A stretch of 32,485 nt of DNA from Saprospiraceae bacterium (GTDB taxonomy: Bacteria > Bacteroidota > Bacteroidia > Chitinophagales > Saprospiraceae): positions 1-32,485 of the forward strand of contig JAJTFM010000027.1 of NCBI GenBank assembly GCA_021298575.1, read 5' to 3'. This document shows, piece by piece, positions 24,007-31,461 of the stretch (its first letter is position 1; every line of letters starts with the position of its first letter). The notes beneath the pieces are model-generated. The model saw nothing but the letters and a program-made list of their open reading frames with translations, did no database searches and was not told the origin of the DNA. A program made the translations under genes and the position numbers.

Positions 24007-26526
24007 TCAGTTCTTCTCAAACACAGAATCAATCCTGTCCAGGCAATCTTCCAGATGATAGCGTGTCATGCTGTCCGAAGTGCCGAGGATGGCCCTCGAA
24101 ATATCTGCCTTCAGCTGGAGCAGGGTTGCGCGGGCCAGCGACGATACGTCCGACATCTGCGGATCTATACTTGCACCGGGCGGCTGCGACACCTTGTACA
24201 GATTGGTCAACTGTTTGATAAATTCCTTTTGCAGGTTGCGTCTGTGTACACTGACGGGTTTGCTCTGGGCCAATTCAGACCAGATGCCTGTGCGAAGGTC
24301 ATCAAACAGGTTGTTCAGGGTGTAGGCGTTCGGATCAACGGCTGTGTTCTCTATGATTCTGCGCATTCTGTCGGATGAGAAAAGACTGTTCAGGGTTCCC
24401 TCCTGCAACTTGTACAGAGTTACCACGCCATTGTAGGGTGTTACAAGTTTGAGTACAGACTGGTCGAGAAGCCACTCCGGTGTCTGAAAAAGTTCCCGGT
24501 TCAGGAAGGCGACGGCATCGCGTTGCATAGCGGCCGGAGCTGCTTCATAAACTGCGCCTGCCTGATCGGAGGTTTTGGGTGTTTCAAACACACCACCCAC
24601 CCATTTGGTGACGTGGCCGATATACCGGCGATACTGTCCGCTGATATTATTGTAAAGTTCATTCACCTCGTCGTAGTCTTCCGCTTCCTCCTTCGTCCAT
24701 TGAGCTATGTTGGGCAGAATACGCTTCAGGTTTCTGATTCCGTAGTCGGAGGCAATCATGGAGTTGTCACCCAGATCCTCGCTTTGCGCGCGCGGGTCTT
24801 GCGGGTTCGACTCGGTGAGGAACCACAGACGACGATTTCCGTAAGCCTTGTCCAGGTAAAGCTTGTTCAGGAGTTTTTTGTCTTCCTCAGCACTTGACGT
24901 ACCATAAAATGGCTTGTAACCCCATTCTATAGCCCATTTATCGTAATCGCCTACCCGGGGAAACAAATCGGTGATACCGTCTTCGGGCTGGGCCACGTAG
25001 TTGAAACGCGCATAATCCATGATAGAGGAGGTATGCCCGTTCTGTTCCATATATTTTTTGTCGCGGAGCTTTTCAACCGGCGTAGCACTGCTTGCACCAA
25101 AGTTGTGGCGAAGACCCAGCGTGTGACCGACCTCGTGTGCCGATACAAAACGAATCAGTTTACCCATAAGCGCTTCATCCAGTTCGTTCTTTCGTGCACG
25201 GGGATCAACGGCTGCCGTCTGCACGGTGTACCACATCTTGAGCAGACGCATAACATTGTGGAACCAGCCGATATGGCTCTCGATGATTTCACCGGAACGG
25301 GGGTCACTCACATTGGGTCCGTATGCATTCTGTACGTCTGACGCAAAATATCGGATAACCGAGAAGCGGGCGTCCTCGAGGCTCATCGTGGTGTCGTTCT
25401 CCGGCCAGTCGCGGGCGATGATGGCATTTTTCCAGCCGGCCTGCTCGAATGCAGGTTTCCAGTCTTCCACACCCTGCTTCAGGTATTGACGCCATTTTAC
25501 AGGAGTGGCCGGATCAATGTAATATACAATGGGCTTTGCCGGTTCTATCAGCTGACCCTGCTGCTGCTTTTTGGTATCTGCCTCATTTTTGGGTTCCAGC
25601 CTCCAGCGCACAGCAAAAGTTTCATCCTCCGCTTTTTGTGAATCATCGGTGTAAACCGTGTAACCGGTCGCGAAGAAGCCGACGCGCGGGTCGAACAGTC
25701 GCTTGCGCATCGGGACTTTCGGCAGCATGATGATAGACGTATTTAACTCGAAAGTAACGGCTCCGGCTGCGACACCGCCGGGCAGACCGGGCGGATCGGA
25801 CGGCTCTCTCTTCAATGAAGGCGGAGAGACATTGAACGTCTTGACGCTCCTGATTTCCAGGTTGATGGGGTAGGCCCGGATACTTGAAATATAGCTGCGG
25901 TCTTTCTGTAATTCCGTCAGTTTATACTGCTGTTTGGATCTCGGTGGAATCGAGAAAACCTGATTGGCCTCCTTGAAAAAATCGGTCACTTCAATCACTA
26001 CGGAAGTATCTTTCCGTACAGATTTGATATCAAAGGCAGCAATAATAGGATCCACATTGGAGTTTCTGACGGCTTTGTAGATCGGCTGGGATGTATCGGC
26101 GCTTACGTTCAGATAATCCACGGCGCGAATAAAAATCTTGTCAGAAGGTCCGCGCTCAAACCGGATAACCTGTTCGTTGGCCTCTTCACCTCCGTAACCG
26201 GCACCGGTGGGCACCTTGGCCAGTCGGGTAATGGCCATCATTTCACGGCCGAATACCGAATCGGGTATCTCCATGAAATACTTGTCTTCGATCTTGTGAA
26301 TCCACACCATACCCTTTGAACTGACGGCTTTGGCGGTGATGATATCCACATAGGGTTTGGGCCCCTTCTTTTTTTCCTTGCCGGTGCTGTCGGCTGCCGC
26401 CGAAGCCGGTTTGGGATTTACCTTTGTGCTGTCAGACTTTGCGGGATTCGTCTGGGCCGCTGCGACTCCGGTTATCCAGAGTGCCGCCAGCATCAAAACA
26501 CACCTCGTAAGCAGTTTTTTTGTCAT
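24007..26526 (-). CDS. Exported zinc-dependent metalloprotease (DUF5117/DUF5118 type)
   Basis: 839 residues from the ATG at 26526, which places a signal peptide (KKLLTRCVLMLAALWITGVAAAQ) first; the longer frame to 26607 adds non-signal residues. After a low-complexity linker rich in K, S and P, the DUF5118-like segment PYVDIITAKAVSSKGMVWIHKIEDKYFMEIPDSVFGREM begins near residue 50, followed by the DUF5117-like domain. The zinc site HEVGHTLGLRHNF lies near residue 463 (HExxHxxGxxH), with a downstream Met-turn-like SSIMDYARFNYVAQPEDG. This is a large family abundant in Bacteroidota; physiological substrates are unknown. The C-terminus ends without a T9SS sorting domain, so it is probably periplasmic or outer-membrane associated. 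Confidence 0.88.
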   Translation of the reverse strand: MTKKLLTRCVLMLAALWITGVAAAQTNPAKSDSTKVNPKPASAAADSTGKEKKKGPKPYVDIITAKAVSSKGMVWIHKIEDKYFMEIPDSVFGREMMAITRLAKVPTGAGYGGEEANEQVIRFERGPSDKIFIRAVDYLNVSADTSQPIYKAVRNSNVDPIIAAFDIKSVRKDTSVVIEVTDFFKEANQVFSIPPRSKQQYKLTELQKDRSYISSIRAYPINLEIRSVKTFNVSPPSLKREPSDPPGLPGGVAAGAVTFELNTSIIMLPKVPMRKRLFDPRVGFFATGYTVYTDDSQKAEDETFAVRWRLEPKNEADTKKQQQGQLIEPAKPIVYYIDPATPVKWRQYLKQGVEDWKPAFEQAGWKNAIIARDWPENDTTMSLEDARFSVIRYFASDVQNAYGPNVSDPRSGEIIESHIGWFHNVMRLLKMWYTVQTAAVDPRARKNELDEALMGKLIRFVSAHEVGHTLGLRHNFGASSATPVEKLRDKKYMEQNGHTSSIMDYARFNYVAQPEDGITDLFPRVGDYDKWAIEWGYKPFYGTSSAEEDKKLLNKLYLDKAYGNRRLWFLTESNPQDPRAQSEDLGDNSMIASDYGIRNLKRILPNIAQWTKEEAEDYDEVNELYNNISGQYRRYIGHVTKWVGGVFETPKTSDQAGAVYEAAPAAMQRDAVAFLNRELFQTPEWLLDQSVLKLVTPYNGVVTLYKLQEGTLNSLFSSDRMRRIIENTAVDPNAYTLNNLFDDLRTGIWSELAQSKPVSVHRRNLQKEFIKQLTNLYKVSQPPGASIDPQMSDVSSLARATLLQLKADISRAILGTSDSMTRYHLEDCLDRIDSVFEKN

Positions 26527-26542
26527 GCCTGAAAATTTTAGA

Positions 26543-26573
26543 TTGCAAATAAAACAGCATTTCGGTGCTTTTG
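26543..26573 (+). promoter_or_regulatory. Possible promoter for apaG
   Basis: TTG at 26543-26545, 20 bases, then TGCTTTTG at 26566-26573, one base off the TAnnTTTG consensus. It would give a leader of about 90 bases before the apaG ATG. The region also has to contain the divergent metalloprotease promoter, for which I find no clear match. Confidence 0.38.
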
Positions 26574-26670
26574 TACCAAAAAGCCGCATTTCCTCGATTA
26601 ACAACATTTATATCGGCAAAATCGGCAGGTTTGTTCAACCAAATCCGCCTGTTTCAGTTAATTATGTCCG

Positions 26671-27057
26671 ATGAACACGCTGACAACAAACAGTATCACT
26701 ATCACGGTTGAAAACCGCTACCTGCCCGGCTTGTCGGCACCAAGGCTGAGCCGTTTCATATTCGGATATTACATCACTATTTTCAATGGTAGCAACCAGA
26801 CGGTACAGCTCATGCGCCGCCACTGGCTCATTTTTGATGCCAACGGAGTCATCCGGGAGGTGGAAGGCGAGGGCGTAGTCGGGATGCAGCCAATTCTGAA
26901 GCCTGGCGAATCACACCAGTATGCCTCCTACTGCGACCTCAATACCGACATGGGCAAGATGAAGGGCAAGTATCAGATGCTCTCGCACGACGAGGGTTCC
27001 CTGTTTTATATTCCTGTTCCTGAATTCAGGATGCACACCCCTTTCAAACTGAACTGA
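26671..27057 (+). CDS. apaG: ApaG (DUF525) family protein
   Basis: 128 residues, the normal length of ApaG. The whole sequence is the single ApaG fibronectin-III-like domain: ITVENRYLP near residue 10, FGYYITIFNGSNQTVQLMRRHWLIFDANGVIREVEGEGVVGMQPILKPGESHQYASYC (positions ~26760-26938), ending with FRMHTPFKLN. The GEGVVGxQPxLxPGE stretch is diagnostic. ApaG is often described in connection with divalent-cation efflux and binding of pyrophosphate-like ligands; its cellular role is not settled. It is divergent from the metalloprotease and convergent with the phosphatase, whose stop codon directly abuts its own. Confidence 0.93.
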   Translation: MNTLTTNSITITVENRYLPGLSAPRLSRFIFGYYITIFNGSNQTVQLMRRHWLIFDANGVIREVEGEGVVGMQPILKPGESHQYASYCDLNTDMGKMKGKYQMLSHDEGSLFYIPVPEFRMHTPFKLN

Positions 27058-28428
27058 TTACTTCCAGCTGTAATCAGGCTGTATCGCTTTGGTCCACATT
27101 TCCGTTCCCTGCGCATTGTAGCAGGTGATTGTAAGCGTGCGCGCGCGGAAGGGGCCGCTCATGCTCAGCAAACAGAAGTTGTTTTCCGGAACGACGGTAC
27201 CCGGCACCCGGTTGTCGTTGGAAGTTTTGGCAAGCGCATCTTTAAACGCACCGGCAGTCAGTGAAGAGGATGTCAGGTCGTACACTCTGTTTCCGGCCTT
27301 GTTCTGGTAAGAGCTCAGTTCGGTGAAGTGGCGGTCGCCGGTCAGAAAAACTACCCCTTTGATACCTTCTTCTTCGATTCGGCGCAGAAGCTCTTCCCGT
27401 TCCTGCGGAAAATCATAGAATGCTGTTTCGCTGTGGTTGTCGGTGGAGAGTACCTGTCCGCCTATGGCAACGAACTTGAACTGTGCTTTGCTGGCGGACA
27501 GGGATCCTATCAGCCATTCCATCTGTTCGTGTCCGAGGGCGGTACGTTCGCAGGTTTTACAGTTGTTGGGCGTACGGAAAAAACGGTTGTCGAGCAGGAA
27601 AAAATCGGCATCATTCCAGGAGAACATAGTGGTACATCCCTTTTTGCCGTCAACTCCGAAAGTGGGATTGCCCCAGAATTGTCGGAAGGTTTGCCAGGCC
27701 GTTTCCTTGTTAATCCAGGTGGCATCCGAGTTGTCGGGGCCGTAATCGTGGTCATCCCAGATAGCGTAATGCGCTGTGGAGGCAAGCAGCGGTTGCAGCT
27801 CGGGGAGTGAGCGAGTGTGCGTAAAGCGGTGTACCATACCGGTCTGCGTGAACCAGTCGGGTTCGCGGTAATAGGCATTATCGCCCAGCCAGACCATAAA
27901 ATCAGGCTTTTTTTCGTATATTTTGGAGCATATCTGATAATTGGATCCGTACGGTTTGGGGCGGTCATATTCTGCCTCGTTGATGAAAAAGCAGCTGCCC
28001 GCCACGAAAGAGAAGGGGGGCGGATCCGTACGCCACTGCCACTGGGTCTGCGTCCTGAAAGTAGTCGGGTAATTCAGTTCCACTTTTTTCTGATTGATAT
28101 AGACCTCATAGCTGTAGCTTTTCCCGGGCTGGGTCTTGTTGGCTATACATTTGGCCGTAAAAGCAGGCTTCATAGCCTTTACCGGGTCTGTTTTATACTT
28201 TGTTTCAGGCTTGTCCTGTTCCCAGTATTCGATATGAACGGTCGCATACCCTTTAGTTTGCACCCACACCAGTGCCTCAAACATATCCACGTAGCCAATC
28301 ATAGGGCCACTCTGTAGTCCGGCGGTACCGGGAGCAGCCATATTGCCGACATTCTTTTTTTTGTGATGCTGCGCGTGCGCGCTGAGAGTGAGCGTAAACA
28401 GGAAAAGCAGAGGAAGAATCCGGCGCAT
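27058..28428 (-). CDS. Secreted alkaline phosphatase D (PhoD)-like metallophosphatase
   Basis: 456 residues with signal peptide RRILPLLFLFTLTLSAHAQ. An N-terminal beta domain (GPMIGYVDMFEALVWVQTKGYATVHIEYW) matches the PhoD N-terminal domain, followed by a metallophosphatase core: FVAGSCFF near residue 140, MVWLGDNAYY near 182, AIWDDHDYGPDNSD near 222, VAIGGQVLS near 318 and FLTGDRHFTEL near 355, which supply the metal ligands. PhoD enzymes are phosphodiesterases/phosphomonoesterases of the cell envelope that release phosphate; the exact substrate is not readable. No intergenic space separates its stop from the apaG stop, so the two transcripts must overlap. A T9SS domain is not evident. Confidence 0.88.
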   Translation of the reverse strand: MRRILPLLFLFTLTLSAHAQHHKKKNVGNMAAPGTAGLQSGPMIGYVDMFEALVWVQTKGYATVHIEYWEQDKPETKYKTDPVKAMKPAFTAKCIANKTQPGKSYSYEVYINQKKVELNYPTTFRTQTQWQWRTDPPPFSFVAGSCFFINEAEYDRPKPYGSNYQICSKIYEKKPDFMVWLGDNAYYREPDWFTQTGMVHRFTHTRSLPELQPLLASTAHYAIWDDHDYGPDNSDATWINKETAWQTFRQFWGNPTFGVDGKKGCTTMFSWNDADFFLLDNRFFRTPNNCKTCERTALGHEQMEWLIGSLSASKAQFKFVAIGGQVLSTDNHSETAFYDFPQEREELLRRIEEEGIKGVVFLTGDRHFTELSSYQNKAGNRVYDLTSSSLTAGAFKDALAKTSNDNRVPGTVVPENNFCLLSMSGPFRARTLTITCYNAQGTEMWTKAIQPDYSWK

Positions 28429-28582
28429 AGGATAAAATTTGCCGCTAAGGTAAGTATCCGGTGCAAGTTGCAGTGTGATATCAATATGAAATAGAAATTC
28501 TCAGGTCGGAATAACATGACCGGGATATTTTCCTGTATTGAAAGCAACCCTCAAGCACTACGAAACTGAGTACGGCGTTATT

Positions 28583-28590
28583 TACTTTTG
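28583..28590 (+). promoter_or_regulatory. TACTTTTG -7 element for the 143-residue exported protein
   Basis: TACTTTTG is an exact TAnnTTTG match about 70 bases before the chosen ATG at 28660. No good TTG lies 19-21 bases upstream. The predicted leader contains the stem-loop at 28622-28639. Confidence 0.42.
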
Positions 28591-28621
28591 CAGCCTGACC
28601 GCTGCTCTGCGGATCCAAACA

Positions 28622-28639
28622 CCCCGGAATCATCCGGGG
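28622..28639 (+). promoter_or_regulatory. Seven-bp GC-rich stem-loop in the leader
   Basis: CCCCGGA (28622-28628) pairs with TCCGGGG (28633-28639) across a four-base loop, 20 bases before the ATG at 28660. No T-run follows, so it is more likely a stabilising or translation-modulating leader structure than a terminator. Confidence 0.4.
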
Positions 28640-28659
28640 CAAGGCAACAATCACAACGG

Positions 28660-29091
28660 ATGAGAAAAATACTGTTCACTGCCGCAATGGCCATGTTCTC
28701 CTTCACGGCAAATGCCCAGATGGAACGTACCACCTACCAGACGTTCGAGGTGGACTCGGCCCGCGTTATCAATCTTGATATCACAGGAGAATATGAAATC
28801 AAGAGCTGGGCTGGCAGTAATTTGCTGGTTGAAACAAACGTACAGATCTGGGACGCCTCCAAAGAAATTCTCAATTTTCTGATAAAAGAGGGCCGTTATG
28901 ACCTGACCACAGACTCAACTGCCGATCCGCACCCGAAAGACATCCGGATTTATACCAAATACACCGAACGCAAGCCTGTGAAGAAAAAAGATGGCGGCAA
29001 GTGCCTGGAAATAGCCACTACCAGGATTTTCATACCCGACACTTTTATGGTATCAGAAGACAAAAAGCGCCTGACCAGGAAAAATCCCTGA
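28660..29091 (+). CDS. Small exported protein of unknown function
   Basis: 143 residues from the ATG at 28660; an in-frame extension to 28588 carries no signal peptide. The mature part follows RKILFTAAMAMFSFTANAQ. The segment VDSARVINLDITGEYEIKSWAGSNLLVETNVQIWDAS recalls the start of DUF4097/DUF2807 (GIN-type) beta-helical adhesin-like domains, but the protein is far shorter than those. The C-terminal 40 residues are rich in lysine and no sorting domain is visible. Only the signal peptide and general fold resemblance can be supported. It converges on tonB with a shared stem-loop between them. Confidence 0.65.
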   Translation: MRKILFTAAMAMFSFTANAQMERTTYQTFEVDSARVINLDITGEYEIKSWAGSNLLVETNVQIWDASKEILNFLIKEGRYDLTTDSTADPHPKDIRIYTKYTERKPVKKKDGGKCLEIATTRIFIPDTFMVSEDKKRLTRKNP

Positions 29092-29096
29092 TCAGG
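29070..29096. terminator. Bidirectional stem-loop between the exported protein and tonB
   Basis: CCTGACCAGG (29070-29079) and CCTGATCAGG (29087-29096) form a ten-bp stem with one mismatch around a seven-base loop. On the minus strand it is followed by CGCTTTTTGTC, and it lies 26 bases past the tonB stop. On the plus strand it covers the stop codon of the upstream gene and is followed by T-richer sequence. Confidence 0.5.
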
Positions 29097-29122
29097 GGCC
29101 TCTGTTTTCGGGTGTTTTGTTA

Positions 29123-30019
29123 TCAGTTAGAACTACCTCCGTACCTGAAGTAGAAGGTAATGGTTCCGCAGGCTCTGTCCTGATCCGAACTCTGGAATTT
29201 ATATCCTCTGGCAGCATTGACAGCCTTGCTGATCAGGTTCGCATCATTCGTTGTGGAGCCACTTGCCTGACGCCTTGCTTCAACAACATTTCCATCGGCA
29301 TCAACACATACATAGACCACTACGTTGCCTTCGCCAGAAAGTTGTCCGTCCACCTTGCCCTTTCTCAGAACATTCCTGTTACCAATGCCACCACCGATGG
29401 AAGTGCCCGAACCGGTACCCTGACCACCGCCGGTACCACCACCCGAACCATTTTCTTTCCCAAAGGGGTTATTGCCGGTTCCGCCGGAGATACCGCCATT
29501 TCCGGGTTTTCCACCACCACCGGCGCCGGTGCCGGTGCCGGGCTTTCCGAACGGATTGGTTACCGGTTTCTTTGTCTCGGGTGCAGGTGTCGGATTGGTA
29601 TTAACGGGGTTGGTTGGTGTGTTGTTGGTTTTGGCAGGTTTTTTTGTTTCAGGTTTGGTGACGCCGGTGTTGGGGGCATCGGCATCGTCAGTTGTCAGGG
29701 TCGGATTGCTGTTTGGCACCGGTTTATTACTTTCTGCTGCATCCGGGGTTACAGCAGGAGGTGTTACTGTCGGCGTTGCCGCTGGCGATTCCTCACCTAC
29801 GGGTGCAGGTGCATCATTCATACCGCTTTCCGGGTCACCCTGGGCGGCATCAGTTCCTCCGCCTCCAAAACTGATTGGTATAACATCGGTAAATTCATCC
29901 GTGTCTGACTTCGGGATACGATAAACAAACAGCAGAATCAGTAACGCAGCATGGAAGAGCAGGCTCAGCAGCAGGCTCTGGGTTCTTTTTTCCGATTGAT
30001 TGGCAGATTCCATATTCAT
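29123..30019 (-). CDS. tonB: TonB family protein (energy transducer)
   Basis: 298 residues. A short cytoplasmic N-terminus is followed by one membrane segment (LLLSLLFHAALLILLFVY, residues ~17-34), then a long periplasmic linker rich in P, T and N (~75-150) that becomes glycine-rich (~155-205). The C-terminal ~85 residues form a TonB-like domain: GNVVVYVCVDADGNVVEARRQASGSTTNDANLISKAVNAARGYKF and TITFYFRY. It spans the periplasm and transmits the proton-motive force from ExbB-ExbD to TonB-dependent outer-membrane receptors. Last gene of an exbB-exbD-tonB set (23-base gap to exbD). Two ATGs (30019 and 30013) are possible. Confidence 0.87.
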   Translation of the reverse strand: MNMESANQSEKRTQSLLLSLLFHAALLILLFVYRIPKSDTDEFTDVIPISFGGGGTDAAQGDPESGMNDAPAPVGEESPAATPTVTPPAVTPDAAESNKPVPNSNPTLTTDDADAPNTGVTKPETKKPAKTNNTPTNPVNTNPTPAPETKKPVTNPFGKPGTGTGAGGGGKPGNGGISGGTGNNPFGKENGSGGGTGGGQGTGSGTSIGGGIGNRNVLRKGKVDGQLSGEGNVVVYVCVDADGNVVEARRQASGSTTNDANLISKAVNAARGYKFQSSDQDRACGTITFYFRYGGSSN

Positions 30020-30042
30020 TAATTTAGGGGATCGCCGGAGGG

Positions 30043-30468
30043 TTACTGCGCATCCACCTTTTCGGGCGGATTTGTAGCCAGAATGGTTTTAACCTTCAGG
30101 CGATTTGCAATATCGAGAATGAATACCACATTATCTATTACAGCAGCCTTGTCGGCAGAAACAGTTAATGTGACGCTTTTATCGTCTCCGACTGTTTTCT
30201 TCCTGATCATCGCTTTGATGGCATTTTCGAGTGCCTCTTTGGCAACAGGGTCGCGTTCCACATAGAACGTACCATCGGCCTTCACCGATACCGAAAACGT
30301 AGAAGATGCCATTGACTTGGAAGAGCTGGATGGCAGTTGAAGATTGAGCGCGTTGGGCGTCACAAAATTGGAAGTGAGCATGAAGAACATGAGCAACAGA
30401 AAGATCACGTCAATCATGGCGGCGAGGCTGAACTCTGGTTCAACCCGCTGGCGTCGTTTGAGTCCCAT
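30043..30468 (-). CDS. exbD: ExbD/TolR family biopolymer transport protein
   Basis: 141 residues. The single N-terminal membrane helix is LAAMIDVIFLLLMFFMLTSNFV with the key proton-carrying aspartate at residue 20, matching D25 of E. coli ExbD. The periplasmic remainder has LQLPSSSSKSM, VSVKADGTFYVERDPVAKEALENAI and VTLTVSADKAAVIDNVVFILDIANRLKVKTILAT, the normal ExbD/TolR fold. It works in a membrane complex with ExbB, powering TonB. The stop is 23 bases from tonB and the start 46 bases from the exbB stop, so one operon. Confidence 0.93.
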   Translation of the reverse strand: MGLKRRQRVEPEFSLAAMIDVIFLLLMFFMLTSNFVTPNALNLQLPSSSSKSMASSTFSVSVKADGTFYVERDPVAKEALENAIKAMIRKKTVGDDKSVTLTVSADKAAVIDNVVFILDIANRLKVKTILATNPPEKVDAQ

Positions 30469-30514
30469 TGGTGAATGAGTGCTTTTTTGAATGAACGATA
30501 AATCTCCGTTGCAA

Positions 30515-31225
30515 TTAACGGGATGGCTCCTGCAGCAGATCCATAAACTGCATGGCAGTATTCTCCATCTTGAAAATTACCTTGTCGAGGGTAGTAACCA
30601 GCAGGTTGAAACCGGCCATGGCAATGATAGACACAAACAGACCCGAAGCTGTAGCCGTGAGCGCGTGGTAGATACCGCTCGAAAGCGTCTTGGGACTCAC
30701 TACCTCGGCGGTAGTCATGTCCTGGAAGGCAACAATCAGACCAATTACCGTTCCGAGCAGGCCAATCATGGGTGCGATGCCGGAGATAGATGCCAGCGTC
30801 GAGAGGTTCTTCTCCAGCTTCAGCAGCTCGAGGTTACCCACGTTTTCGATAGCCTTGTTGATATCATCGAGGGGCTTGCCGATACGGTCGAGGCCTTTTT
30901 CCACCATACGGGCCATAGGCGCATCAACACTCTGACACAGCGCCTTGGCTGCCTGCAGATTGCCGCTTTCCACACTCATACGAATGCTGTTCATGAAGTT
31001 ATGGTCAACCTGACCGGCCTTCGAAATGGTGAGGTAGCGTTCCACGATGATATAGACCGCTACTACAGAGAGAATCAGGAGGATAATAAGTACAACCTGT
31101 CCGGAAAAAGAGCTGTTCATGATGATGTCAAGGATTGACTCATCTTTCTTTTCTGATGCAGAAGCAGCCGTCGTAGCCGAAGCCTGCAACAGGTAAAATG
31201 CGTTGAGAAGGGCGCTGGATAACAT
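30515..31225 (-). CDS. exbB: ExbB/MotA/TolQ family proton channel
   Basis: 236 residues. Three membrane helices can be placed: ~41-63 (SGQVVLIILLILSVVAVYIIVERY), ~145-172 (ISGIAPMIGLLGTVIGLIVAFQDM) and ~186-212 (TATASGLFVSIIAMAGFNLLVTTL). The conserved block APMIGLLGTVIGLI and the TAxGLFVSI segment identify the family. An N-terminal stretch rich in A, S and T precedes the first helix, as in many Bacteroidota ExbB proteins. It forms a pentameric inner-membrane channel around the ExbD helices. First gene of the exbB-exbD-tonB operon. Confidence 0.93.
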   Translation of the reverse strand: MLSSALLNAFYLLQASATTAASASEKKDESILDIIMNSSFSGQVVLIILLILSVVAVYIIVERYLTISKAGQVDHNFMNSIRMSVESGNLQAAKALCQSVDAPMARMVEKGLDRIGKPLDDINKAIENVGNLELLKLEKNLSTLASISGIAPMIGLLGTVIGLIVAFQDMTTAEVVSPKTLSSGIYHALTATASGLFVSIIAMAGFNLLVTTLDKVIFKMENTAMQFMDLLQEPSR

Positions 31226-31251
31226 AATAGTGCAAATGCTGTTTGATTGTT

Positions 31252-31301
31252 AGTGGATGTCAGGGATTTTATGCGGGTGGCAAAAATCCCTGACATCCAC
31301 T
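31252..31301 (-). promoter_or_regulatory. Perfect 19-bp hairpin in the exbB leader
   Basis: Arms 31252-31270 (AGTGGATGTCAGGGATTTT) and 31283-31301 are exact reverse complements around a 12-base loop. It lies 27 bases upstream of the exbB ATG and downstream of the putative -7 box, so it would be transcribed in the exbB leader. Neither strand has a proper T-run right after it. It could be a leader stem, an operator or a tiny mobile palindrome. Confidence 0.7.
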
Positions 31302-31337
31302 TTAACGGAGTGTTCCCCCTTTTTATGATGTAAGCGC

Positions 31338-31345
31338 CAAAAGTA
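31338..31345 (-). promoter_or_regulatory. TACTTTTG -7 element for the exbB-exbD-tonB operon
   Basis: An exact TAnnTTTG match on the minus strand, ~113 bases before the exbB start. No clear TTG is seen at -33. The predicted leader of ~105 bases includes the 19-bp hairpin. Confidence 0.42.
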
Positions 31346-31395
31346 TGTTATTTTGCGCCTCGTTATATGATTTAATTAACATTTTTACTTGCAAA

Positions 31396-31446
31396 CGGGG
31401 TGTATCGCTGAAAATCAGCGATTTTTTCAGCCGGCAATACACTCCG
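31396..31446 (+). promoter_or_regulatory. Nested stem-loop directly before mazG
   Basis: An inner hairpin ATCGCTGA/TCAGCGAT (31404-31411 and 31415-31422) with a three-base loop is followed by a run of six T (31422-31427), which is terminator-like. An outer stem CGGGGTGTAT (31396-31405) pairs with ATACACTCCG (31437-31446), with one G-U pair. The end is 15 bases before the mazG ATG. The inner and outer stems share bases 31404-31405, so they may be alternatives, as in an attenuator; this is inference. Confidence 0.5.
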
Positions 31447-31461
31447 GACAAATTCTGACTG

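Noticed and set aside
29117-29924. Long + strand frames opposite tonB
   Set aside because: They are antisense shadows of a P/T/G-rich linker, where biased codons leave the other strand open.
30491-31138. A 215-residue + strand frame opposite exbB
   Set aside because: ExbB on the minus strand has unmistakable family motifs and helices; the + frame has no recognisable features.
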